Origin: Flavobacteriales bacterium | GTDB taxonomy: Bacteria > Bacteroidota > Bacteroidia > NS11-12g > UBA955 | Direction: 5' to 3' | DNA: 64,000 nucleotides | Assembly (NCBI GenBank): GCA_947447955.1 | Contig: CANFLS010000001.1 | Coordinates: 124,001-188,000 of the forward strand | Shown: positions 23,801 to 31,235 of the stretch, piece after piece | Position numbering within the stretch: the first letter of the stretch is position 1 | Layout: each line of letters starts with the position of its first letter | The notes under the pieces: generated by a model | What the model was told of the DNA's origin: nothing | Seen by the model: the letters and a program-made list of their open reading frames with translations, nothing else | The model's database searches: none | Position numbers and translations under genes: made by a program

Positions 23801-25105
23801 GGTAAATTTACCTTTCCTTACCAGAAATCGTTAATTTCATATCCTTTGGATTTGTTGAATTTAGATTCAAGTCATATTTTATTTGATGGATCGGGTCAGT
23901 TGATTTGTGGAAACAATGTTTTGTTGAACAATAGCAAATTTGAATCGGTAAGTTGGGCAAATGGTTCTGGAAAAGGAGTGTGTTATTTGGGCGATGAAAT
24001 TGTTGTAAACAAATGCAATTTTAGCAGTTTGGATACTGGCTTAAGTATGTTTACTAAGCAAACATCTATGCATAATGAATTAAATAACAATGTATTTGAA
24101 GACTGTGCGGTTGGCTTGATTTCGAGAGGTCGCGGCATAGAAATAAACACTTCTCAATTTACGAATAATGAAATAGGGGCAGTATTTGAAAATTTAACTG
24201 AGGAGTTGATTATAAAGGACTGTGATATCAGCAACAACATCAAAGTGGGTTTGACTGTTAAAAATGCATATTTGAACTCTTCGTTTGCTTTTGTTACAGG
24301 TACAAGTTTTTATAAAAACTACGTTTCTGTTAAAATGGAAAATCAATCGTTATTGTCGAAGTGCAATGTGTTTTCATTGAATCAGATTGGCATTGATATT
24401 CGCAATGCGAAGTTATATTTGGGAAACAAGTTTTACAAATACAGCGATTATTTGGAAGCGTCTGTGGTAGCTGGGAATAATGCCTTTTTAAATCAAAAAG
24501 CTGCATCCATTTATTTGCAAGAGGCGATGCCATTTTTAGACGGAGGGAATAATTTTATGTACACCAAAACGCAGACAGAAAACAAGTTGCAAATTTACGG
24601 AACCATTGTGATGGACTATAACTTGCCTTATTGGGACAATACATATACCAAGTTTAACGTGAATGGCAATTATTGGATTAACAACAACAAAAAGTACAAT
24701 ATTGACTCTGTAGATGCAAACTGTGTAGATGTTTCATATATTTCTGGCGGAGCAAATATTCCTTTGAAATTATCTGGAAATGTAGTGAGCAGAAATCAGT
24801 TTTTGGATTGCGTTGACCCTACTAAAAATATTGATTTTGGTCATGGTTTAAAATCAAGTACTCACGGAAAAGATGATTTGATAGAAAAAATTAATTTGGA
24901 TTTGATTAAACCTATAGCAGATGGTTTTGAAATTGAGGGAGAAAATGTGGCTGTAAATGTGTTTAATGTAAGTGGTCAATTGGTTCTAAAATCTGTTACA
25001 AAGGAGGTTGGAACGAATTTCTTTAGATTATCGACCGGAATTTATTTTATACAGGCACAAAATACCGAAGGTATTTCTTCAAAGAAAATATTTGTAACAA
25101 ATTGA
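20864..25105 (+). CDS. Large type IX-secreted protein with lipase-like and beta-solenoid domains
   Basis: A 1413-residue protein. It has a signal peptide (1-21, ending LNAQ), an N-terminal region of unknown fold, a Gly/Ser linker (about 262-275), and an alpha/beta-hydrolase domain (about 330-640). That domain has the nucleophile elbow GVSMGS (Ser445) and a following FDGPHQG, as in PGAP1/DUF676-type lipases and esterases. A long region (about 780-1330) of short repeating strands (SGSKLRVRAGSKLVLNEGAELNIG and similar) looks like a right-handed beta-helix. The last 65 residues (VFNVSGQL, STGIYFIQA, KKIFVTN) are a type IX secretion sorting domain. It is likely a surface or secreted esterase; substrate unknown. 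Confidence 0.8.
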   Translation: MKRNTFFLMAFGLMSFGLNAQSLRSEWVEKFRKIQPPNSKIIESTMPFYNSSRTNGGMDADTLDFLNGKDLVRQILWLNTNDENELHEIDSVRGDIEESYIKQNIIPITLVDYKYQSIHDSIEKINGITINAKDSLYEFKTGTGYHGSLYEDKYAFGVSFPLERIRTDFNRIVIDERLMLSNIALNPSGVWKLKIGSFQADMQLNVPMDIPFINDTLLKVEIGYVVPEADVRVSLIENPWPVSGGKTKIMGRAEMPKNENSTAGSNGGSGSGSSSGYDIPNDGFGHYPVSGNFVYVPAQRIWVETIDGFPGLPDLKALVTLDYGSDNNKIHTCIKKPVVFIEGIDFGYKSYGFGERDYKCGTMGYRDMVAGKQWNVETQKHESCESISQAPEILKRYKAAGYDILYVDFYDGANDMDFNSETVIKVIQSIQSQMCGEKIHVVGVSMGSIVAKMALKKMERRKLNSCVASYTSFDGPHQGANIPLGLQRFVSYMSDVSDDSKYVLEKMLRRPAARQLLELHESVDAGCDNERNKLVRTDTLIGGYPSNMKLLAITNGSGLGSKGYIKKLDGNFLKPADVLVEIEFKRPKFKGWNCISSTNIATLYAAHKSAGSSYFVAKMFGYFGSKSNFHSHKSNVQHDHINGSWNNAIGRVNDFGRLGNLFLKAVRFTDKTTFVNTVSALDLKFAKQANSKQDIHDMPLTVNSKSLLMPLGSEFSTPFERIFVPQKNQEHAYLDSSAGGNTMWLLSELNKISDANHITVVDKNYNYRGSNAVKVKSMEVLNGAVFELNGLGAFPKIASEDSMLERSLEVHNYYSSTCMNSTYNVINNSTFSIGNYKNYTGFTINSGGIFKLSSGSKLRVRAGSKLVLNEGAELNIGENCSLVLDDKSQLRIESGAKIYLKRGSKIFLNGENAMFHVKGDLVLDSGVKFEPKSMTKMGMIKFTNVGYGYGDATIKALGRNVSMKFIGSGKNGNTNLQIEGKFTFPYQKSLISYPLDLLNLDSSHILFDGSGQLICGNNVLLNNSKFESVSWANGSGKGVCYLGDEIVVNKCNFSSLDTGLSMFTKQTSMHNELNNNVFEDCAVGLISRGRGIEINTSQFTNNEIGAVFENLTEELIIKDCDISNNIKVGLTVKNAYLNSSFAFVTGTSFYKNYVSVKMENQSLLSKCNVFSLNQIGIDIRNAKLYLGNKFYKYSDYLEASVVAGNNAFLNQKAASIYLQEAMPFLDGGNNFMYTKTQTENKLQIYGTIVMDYNLPYWDNTYTKFNVNGNYWINNNKKYNIDSVDANCVDVSYISGGANIPLKLSGNVVSRNQFLDCVDPTKNIDFGHGLKSSTHGKDDLIEKINLDLIKPIADGFEIEGENVAVNVFNVSGQLVLKSVTKEVGTNFFRLSTGIYFIQAQNTEGISSKKIFVTN

Positions 25106-25208
25106 TATATAAATAATTGATTGATATGCGAAACTCAAAGTTTCTTGTTGTTGAATAGGTGGGGGTAAACATTTATATACATTTACTAATGAATCAACTA
25201 GATAGCGT

Positions 25209-25216
25209 TAATTTTG
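25209..25216 (+). promoter_or_regulatory. -7 box TAATTTTG of the beta-CASP nuclease operon
   Basis: TAnnTTTG match 4 nt before the ATG at 25221; it would drive the nuclease-lpxK-gldH-comM operon. Confidence 0.65.
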
Positions 25217-25220
25217 TAAA

Positions 25221-26633
25221 ATGAGATTGACATTTTGGGGTGCCGCTAGGCAAGTTACTGGAAGCATGCATTTGCTTGAGTTATCTAGCGGCACACGTAT
25301 ATTGATAGATTGCGGATTGGATTACGAAAACAGAAAGGAGTTTGAAAATAAGAATGCAAATTTCCCTTTTCAAGCTTCAGAAATTGATTTATTGATTGTT
25401 ACACATGCACATATTGACCACACTGGTAATGTTCCTAATTTAATTAAGCAGGGATTTGCTGGTCAAATACTTTGCACTGGGGCAACTTTAGAATTGAGTG
25501 ATTTTTTATTGCACGATAGTTTAAACATTCAGAGAATGGAAATTCATAAGAAACGGAAAATGGGTTCTCGCAAAAAGGGCGGTATCAAGTTTGGCAATGT
25601 TCCACAACCATTGTATGCGAAGAAGCATATCATGGATATGTTGTCGATGGCCCGTTTGCTTGAAATTGGTGAAAACTATTCCTACAGCGATGACGTTTCA
25701 ATTAGTTTTCATACGTCGGGACATATTTTAGGAGCTGTGAGTGTGAGGTTGGCAATTCAGGAAGATGGCAAAACCAAAACCATAGGTTTCACGGGTGATT
25801 TGGGTAATTACAGATCTAAGTTGGTGCCAGATCCGATTCCTATGAAAGGTTTGGATTATTTGATTTCAGAAAGTACTTATGGTGGCCGCCGTCATATTAC
25901 AGATAGTCGTTTGGCTGAAGAGTTTATTTTAGAAGAAGTTTTGGATGCCTGTGTAAAAAGAGGTGGTAAAGTTGTTATTCCTGCGTTTAGTGTAGGTAGA
26001 ACGCAAGCCATTATTTTCACTTTACATCAGTTATACAGAGAAGGAAAACTTCCCAATATTAAAATATTTACAGATAGTCCTTTGGCAATTAAAAGCACCA
26101 AGGTTTACCAATACAATTTGCAGTATTTGAACGATGAGGCGAAGCAATTCCAAGCGAAGCATGGTAGTTTGTTTGATTTTCCTTTGTTGCATGTAATTGA
26201 AGATGAGCGTCAAAGTGAAATTTTGAGTGTGATTCCTGAACCTTGTGTCATTATTTCTGCAGCTGGAATGGTTGAAGGTGGAAGAATTCAAATGCACGTA
26301 AGAAACAATGTGGGTCATGATGAAAACACCATTTTGATAGCAGGTTTCTGTGCTGAGGGAACTTTGGGCGATAGGCTTTTGAAGGGACAAGATTTCGTAG
26401 AAATTGAACACAGAAAACGTCCAGTTAGGGCAGTGATCAAAAGAACGGATGTATTTAGTGCGCATCCAGATCATCCGCAGTTGTTGGATTATTTTGAGCG
26501 TTCAAATGATGGTAATTTAAAGAAATTGTTCTTGGTACACGGCGATCCAACTCAGATGGATATTTTGGCAAACGATATCAAAGGGGTTGAAGTGGTTACA
26601 CCAATGCGGGGACAACAGTTTGAGTTGAATTGA
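25221..26633 (+). CDS. MBL-fold beta-CASP RNA metallo-hydrolase
   Basis: A 470-residue protein with the metallo-beta-lactamase zinc motif HAHIDHTGN (about 71-79). A beta-CASP insertion is present (ESTYGGRRH, RGGKVVIPAFSVGRTQAI, SPLAIKSTKVY, CVIISAAGMVEGGR). A C-terminal RMMBL segment follows (RTDVFSAHPDHPQLLDYF). Homologues are CPSF73-like endo- or exoribonucleases that process RNA in the cytoplasm. Start MRLTFWG follows a -7 box by 4 nt. The stop overlaps the lpxK start (TTGA). Exact RNA target unknown. Confidence 0.9.
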   Translation: MRLTFWGAARQVTGSMHLLELSSGTRILIDCGLDYENRKEFENKNANFPFQASEIDLLIVTHAHIDHTGNVPNLIKQGFAGQILCTGATLELSDFLLHDSLNIQRMEIHKKRKMGSRKKGGIKFGNVPQPLYAKKHIMDMLSMARLLEIGENYSYSDDVSISFHTSGHILGAVSVRLAIQEDGKTKTIGFTGDLGNYRSKLVPDPIPMKGLDYLISESTYGGRRHITDSRLAEEFILEEVLDACVKRGGKVVIPAFSVGRTQAIIFTLHQLYREGKLPNIKIFTDSPLAIKSTKVYQYNLQYLNDEAKQFQAKHGSLFDFPLLHVIEDERQSEILSVIPEPCVIISAAGMVEGGRIQMHVRNNVGHDENTILIAGFCAEGTLGDRLLKGQDFVEIEHRKRPVRAVIKRTDVFSAHPDHPQLLDYFERSNDGNLKKLFLVHGDPTQMDILANDIKGVEVVTPMRGQQFELN

Positions 26634-27661
26634 GAATTTCAGTAAACATATTGCTTTGGCCGTTGTCTGTTTTATATGGATCAATTGCTTTATTAAGGCG
26701 TTTGTTTTACGAAGTTTTTGGATTGCGTAAGGAAGGTAAATTGCCGAGTTTGGTGATAGGAAACCTTACGGTTGGAGGAACGGGAAAAACGCCCATGGTC
26801 ATGTTTGTTGCCAATTTATTGAGAGATACATTTTCTATGGCGGTTTTGAGCAGGGGTTATGGGAGAAATACCAAAGGGTATTTGGAAATAAATCAGTTCT
26901 CAGAGGTTACTGAAGTGGGTGATGAGCCATTTGAAATATTTGAAAATTTGGAATCTGTGCCAGTGGTAGTTTGTGAAAACAGATTGCAGGGAATCGAAAA
27001 CATATCAAATAATTTCAAAGAGGTTAATTTGGTTTTGTTGGATGATGGATTTCAGCATTTGCCGCTAAAAGCCAAAGCATATTTATTACTATGTAATTAC
27101 AATGATCCTTTTTATTCGGATTGGGTAATGCCAGCGGGCCGTTTGAGGGAATTTGCTTTTTCGGCGAAAAATACCGATATTATAGTGGTGAGTAAATGTC
27201 CTTCAGAATTAAAAGAAGCTGAAGCGAATGCCATAAAAGCCAGATTGGAAAAGTACAGTGCGAATGTATTTTTTGCGTCGTATCAAATGAGCACACCAGT
27301 TCATATATATGATGATACTTTTAATTTGGCGCAAGGTGAAAAGGCGATTTTGGTAACGGGTGTTGCAAATGGCAAGGCGGTTAAAAAGCAATTAAAAGGG
27401 TATGCGGTTGAGAAGCATTTTGATTATGCGGATCACAAAGCTTTTGATGCAAGTAACATCAAAGAATGGATTGGTGAATGTATGCTTTTAAATGTTCATA
27501 ATATTGTTGTTACCAGAAAGGATGCTGTCAAAATTCATCAAATAATAAAACTGAATGGCATTGATAAATTGGGTATTTCATTTTATGAAATTCACACGGA
27601 AGTAGTTATTTTATTTAATCAAGAAAAACAATTTAAAAATAGTTTAATTAATTTAATATGA
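26630..27661 (+). CDS. lpxK: Tetraacyldisaccharide 4'-kinase
   Basis: Phosphorylates the 4' position of the lipid A precursor at the inner membrane. A 343-residue protein with an N-terminal membrane-associating helix (LLWPLSVLYGSIALLRRLFY). The Walker-A-like GNLTVGGTGKTP is at about 44-55. The LLDDGFQHLPL motif and the PAGRLREF segment are family-typical. The start appears to be TTG at 26630, overlapping the upstream TGA as TTGA; no upstream or nearby in-frame ATG exists before the P-loop. It overlaps gldH by 4 nt. Confidence 0.92.
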   Translation: MRISVNILLWPLSVLYGSIALLRRLFYEVFGLRKEGKLPSLVIGNLTVGGTGKTPMVMFVANLLRDTFSMAVLSRGYGRNTKGYLEINQFSEVTEVGDEPFEIFENLESVPVVVCENRLQGIENISNNFKEVNLVLLDDGFQHLPLKAKAYLLLCNYNDPFYSDWVMPAGRLREFAFSAKNTDIIVVSKCPSELKEAEANAIKARLEKYSANVFFASYQMSTPVHIYDDTFNLAQGEKAILVTGVANGKAVKKQLKGYAVEKHFDYADHKAFDASNIKEWIGECMLLNVHNIVVTRKDAVKIHQIIKLNGIDKLGISFYEIHTEVVILFNQEKQFKNSLINLI

Positions 27662-28149
27662 AACACATAAGAATTTTTATTTTTGGAATTATCATAGCGC
27701 TGTCAACAAGTTTGTTGCCTAGTTGTAGTCCTTCAAAAAATATTGCATTTGAAGAGTTCACTTCTGTTGATCCTGGAGGATGGGATTGGAAGGAGAAGAA
27801 GAAGTTTGTATTCAAAATTGACGATGATCAACATTATTACGGATTGAATTGTGAGTTGCGAATTTCTGCAAATTATGCATACAGTAATATTTGGTTGATT
27901 TATACAATCAAGGGTCCTAAGAAGTTTATGCACAAAGAGCAATTCCAAATGGTTTTGTCTGACAATTTGGGTAAATGGAATGGACAAGGGGTATCGAATT
28001 TAATCAGTTTTCAGGTTCCATTTATGGGACAACAGAAACTTGAAAAAGGGGTTTACACCATTGAATTTAATCAAAACATGCGCGATGAAAAACTGAAAGA
28101 CGTTAATAATATTGGTCTTCAGGTGATTCGGGGGCAGTTGATATTGTAA
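27658..28149 (+). CDS. gldH: Gliding motility lipoprotein GldH
   Basis: A 163-residue predicted lipoprotein: signal sequence MKHIRIFIFGIIIALSTSLLPSC with the lipobox Cys at 23. GldH-type features include WDWKEKKKFVFKIDD, a strand-rich centre (LRISANYAYSNIWLIYTI), GKWNGQGVSNL and the C-terminal FNQNMRDEKLKDVNNIGLQVI. In Flavobacterium GldH is needed for gliding. In species that do not glide it is still common and its role there is unclear. It overlaps lpxK as ATGA. Confidence 0.85.
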   Translation: MKHIRIFIFGIIIALSTSLLPSCSPSKNIAFEEFTSVDPGGWDWKEKKKFVFKIDDDQHYYGLNCELRISANYAYSNIWLIYTIKGPKKFMHKEQFQMVLSDNLGKWNGQGVSNLISFQVPFMGQQKLEKGVYTIEFNQNMRDEKLKDVNNIGLQVIRGQLIL

Positions 28150-28168
28150 AAATTAAGTAGCGAAGAGA

Positions 28169-29716
28169 ATGGTAGTGAAGGGATATGCATCGGCGTTGCA
28201 TGGGGTGAATGCTACAAAAGTAATTGTTGAGGCCAATGCCACAACAACGCCCGATTTTGCAACTTTTATCATTGGATTGCCCGATGTGGCAGTTCGTGAA
28301 AGTTTATTTCGCTGCGATGCAGCGATTAAGAACTCTGGTTTTGAGCCATTGCGGCAAAAAATCGTAATCAATTTGGCACCTGCCGATATCCGAAAGGAGG
28401 GAAGTGCGTATGATTTGCCAATTGCGGTAACCATGTTGGCGGCAAGTTTCCAATTAACTGACGATAACCTTGGTGATTATATCATTATGGGGGAATTGGG
28501 TTTGGATGGGAATATTTTGCCTATCAAGGGAGCTTTGCCTATTGCAATTCAAGCTTTTAAAGACAAGTTCAAGGGTTTTATTTTACCCAAGGAAAATGCG
28601 AAGGAAGCAGCAATTGTAAAAGATTTGGAGGTTTATGGAGTTGAAAATTTACGAGAGGTAGTTGAGTTTTTGGCTGGCGAGCGAACATTAGAAAGGGTTG
28701 TTGTTGATCCTCGTGGCGATTTTGAATCTGCAATGAATGGGTATGATGTTGACTTTTTGGATGTTCAAGGTCAAGACAACATCAAAAGGGCAATGGAAAT
28801 TGCTGCGGCTGGAGGACATAATTTGATTTTATTTGGACCTCCCGGTGCGGGTAAAACCATGTTGGCAAAACGATTGCCATCGATCATGCCGCCTATGAAT
28901 TTGCATGAGGCATTGGAAACCACCAAAATACATTCTGTAGCTGGTAAACTAGGAACAAATGCGTCGTTGATGGCTGTGAGACCTTTTCGGTCGCCGCACC
29001 ATACAATTTCTGATGTTGCTTTGGTTGGCGGGGGCAATAACCCTCAGCCTGGAGAAATTTCACTGGCTCACCATGGTGTATTGTTTTTAGATGAGTTGCC
29101 AGAGTTTAAGCGTTCGGTATTGGAGGTCATGCGTCAACCCTTGGAGGAGAGGAAGGTTACGATATCGCGTTCGCGATGGTCGGTTGACTATCCTGCTTCT
29201 TTTATGTTGGTTGCAAGTATGAATCCTTGTCCATGTGGATACCACAATCATCCCTCAAAAGCGTGTACTTGTGCTCCGGGAGCGGTGAATCGATATTTAA
29301 GTAAAATCAGTGGTCCATTGTTAGATAGGATTGACATTCATATTGAGGTATCGCCGGTTTCGTATGATGAGTTGGCTTTTAGAAAGAAAGATGGTGAAAC
29401 GAGTGCTGATATTCGTGCAAGAGTGATTGAGGCAAGGAAAATCCAAGAAGCGAGATACAAAGATGAGGCTGGAATTTTTAACAATGCGATGTTACCAAGC
29501 AATAGGGTTCATGAATATTGTGAAATACCAGCTGCAGGACAAATTTTGTTAAAGGCGGCCATGCAGAAGTTGAATTTGAGTGCGCGGGCTTACGATAAAA
29601 TTTTGAAATTGAGCAGAACCATTGCCGATTTGGCTGGAGCTGAAAAGATAGAAATAGCGCACTTAGCCGAAGCCATCCATTTCAGAAGTTTGGATAGGGA
29701 AGGGATGTTTGGGTAA
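28169..29716 (+). CDS. comM: YifB/ComM-family Mg chelatase-like AAA ATPase
   Basis: A 515-residue protein. The N-terminal ChlI-like/Lon-like fold (about 1-190; VEANATTTPDFATFIIGLPDVAVRES) is followed by an AAA+ domain with Walker A GPPGAGKT at 223-230 and LFLDELPEF as Walker B. The segment NPCPCGYHNHPSKACTC has zinc-ribbon-like Cys residues, and a C-terminal Mg-chelatase domain ends the protein. ComM is a hexameric helicase promoting branch migration during natural transformation. It is the last gene of the operon and ends 9 nt before the convergent enoyl-CoA hydratase. Confidence 0.93.
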   Translation: MVVKGYASALHGVNATKVIVEANATTTPDFATFIIGLPDVAVRESLFRCDAAIKNSGFEPLRQKIVINLAPADIRKEGSAYDLPIAVTMLAASFQLTDDNLGDYIIMGELGLDGNILPIKGALPIAIQAFKDKFKGFILPKENAKEAAIVKDLEVYGVENLREVVEFLAGERTLERVVVDPRGDFESAMNGYDVDFLDVQGQDNIKRAMEIAAAGGHNLILFGPPGAGKTMLAKRLPSIMPPMNLHEALETTKIHSVAGKLGTNASLMAVRPFRSPHHTISDVALVGGGNNPQPGEISLAHHGVLFLDELPEFKRSVLEVMRQPLEERKVTISRSRWSVDYPASFMLVASMNPCPCGYHNHPSKACTCAPGAVNRYLSKISGPLLDRIDIHIEVSPVSYDELAFRKKDGETSADIRARVIEARKIQEARYKDEAGIFNNAMLPSNRVHEYCEIPAAGQILLKAAMQKLNLSARAYDKILKLSRTIADLAGAEKIEIAHLAEAIHFRSLDREGMFG

Positions 29717-29725
29717 TCTTAAAGA

Positions 29726-30508
29726 TTACTTCCCTTTGAACTCAGCTTTGCGCTTCTCGTTGAAAGCGGTTACGCCTTCTTTGTAGTCTTCTGAGCGGCC
29801 TGCAATCTCTTGGCAATAAGCCTCATATTGAAGCATGGTGTCAAGATCGGAATGGGCAGCTTTGTTCAGCATGGCTTTGATCATTCCAATTGACAGGGTA
29901 GGTGCTTGGGCGTAGTAATCAGCAATTTGTTGTACCGTCGCATCCAATTCTTCTTCAGAAGCAACACGGTTAATCAATCCCCACTCTAAAGCTTGCTGAG
30001 CGCTTACTTTGGGAGCCATTGTAGCCATTTCAAATGCTCTTGCAGGACTTATTGCTTTTGGAAGGAAGTAACTGCTTCCAGAGTCTGGAACCAAGCCTAC
30101 GTTTACGAAAACTTCAATGAGGGACGCTTTTTCAGATGCAATGATAAAATCACATGCAAGGGCCAAAGAGGCGCCAGCACCTGCTGCTACGCCATTCATT
30201 CTACAAATGATTGGCTTTGGCAATTCGCGCATGGCTTTGATAATTGGATTATAACGTTTGTATAAACTGTCGGAAAGTGAGCGATTTTTAGAACCCGCAA
30301 TGGCTTTTAAATCTTGGCCACTACAAAATGCTTTTCCTGCACCGGTAAGCACCACAACGCGAACTTCGTTGTCTTTCTTAATCTCTTTAAACACCGCTTG
30401 CATGTCATAGCTTTGTTCATCGTTAAATGCATTAAAAACATCAGGACGGTTCAAGGTAACATAGGCAATGTTGCCTTTTTTCTCGTATAAAACGCAAGTT
30501 AATTCCAT
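29726..30508 (-). CDS. Enoyl-CoA hydratase/isomerase family, PaaG-like
   Basis: A 260-residue crotonase-fold enzyme. The start MELTCVLYEKKGNIAYVTLNRP at 30508 is preferred over an upstream in-frame extension that lies within the previous gene. Crotonase motifs: GAGKAFCSGQDLKAI (oxyanion hole, about 62-76), NGVAAGAGASLALACDF (about 104-120), and EVFVNVGLVPDSGSSYFLP (about 130-148), where Asp replaces the hydratase Glu, as in PaaG-type isomerases of phenylacetate degradation. No other paa genes are nearby. It overlaps the upstream membrane-protein gene by 10 nt. Confidence 0.87.
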   Translation of the reverse strand: MELTCVLYEKKGNIAYVTLNRPDVFNAFNDEQSYDMQAVFKEIKKDNEVRVVVLTGAGKAFCSGQDLKAIAGSKNRSLSDSLYKRYNPIIKAMRELPKPIICRMNGVAAGAGASLALACDFIIASEKASLIEVFVNVGLVPDSGSSYFLPKAISPARAFEMATMAPKVSAQQALEWGLINRVASEEELDATVQQIADYYAQAPTLSIGMIKAMLNKAAHSDLDTMLQYEAYCQEIAGRSEDYKEGVTAFNEKRKAEFKGK

Positions 30509-31233
30509 ATTGTGTACAATAAAATTGAGTTTACAAATGTAATAGAAATTCCAACGATGCTCCCAATGATTAATTCTTGGTAGGTATGTGCTTTTAATAT
30601 TTTTCTTGCAATGAATACCAAGGCTGTTAATATTACCAAAGTGGTTAAAATAAGGTTGATATTTTGAGGGACTAACATCGCTGATGGCCAATGATAAAAG
30701 TTTTCACCCACCAAACAATCTCCTTGAACGAAGTTTTTGATTCTATTAAATTCCCCAAAAGCAAATGTGGTAAATGCGGTTATTGAAAGCATGTGAATGG
30801 AGATTTTAAAATTGAGAAATACAAAAATTGTTTGTACAATTAGAGATAAAATCACCAACTGTTCCCATTCAAATAAGGGATGTAGGTTTAATACTTTATT
30901 GTATGTAATGAGATTTTCTTTTGTATTCAACAATTCATGTGAGTAAAACATCATGAGCATGGCAGACAGCAATGCAAAAGGTACTGCAATTTTGCGCTCT
31001 TTTACACTTGACAAATGAATGGATTCAAACCGTTTTTTGTATACCATAAAAACCACAAACAACATGGGAATAATGATATACAATAACAAGCTTGCCGTGA
31101 GTAATTTTGACTGGGTAAGTTTCTGAATTTCTAAAACATTAGAAATATCGATGCGCGACATAAAATAGACACCCAAAATGGCCCAAAGGCCAGGAAAGGT
31201 GATGTAAGTAATAATTTTAGCTATGATTTTCAT
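30499..31233 (-). CDS. PAP2-like integral membrane protein
   Basis: A 244-residue protein with about six hydrophobic helices. The pieces KISIHMLSITAF and ARKILKAHTYQELIIGSIVG resemble the second and third phosphatase motifs of PAP2 proteins (SxH and R...H...G), but the first motif (KxxxxxxRP) is not clear, so activity is uncertain. It lies 2 nt after the M1 peptidase gene and overlaps the enoyl-CoA hydratase start, so the three form one minus-strand operon. Confidence 0.6.
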   Translation of the reverse strand: MKIIAKIITYITFPGLWAILGVYFMSRIDISNVLEIQKLTQSKLLTASLLLYIIIPMLFVVFMVYKKRFESIHLSSVKERKIAVPFALLSAMLMMFYSHELLNTKENLITYNKVLNLHPLFEWEQLVILSLIVQTIFVFLNFKISIHMLSITAFTTFAFGEFNRIKNFVQGDCLVGENFYHWPSAMLVPQNINLILTTLVILTALVFIARKILKAHTYQELIIGSIVGISITFVNSILLYTIWN

Positions 31234-31235
31234 GG

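Noticed and set aside
25130-25150. Terminator after the type IX cargo gene
   Set aside because: GAAACT and AGTTTC form only a 6-bp AT-rich stem without a proper T run.
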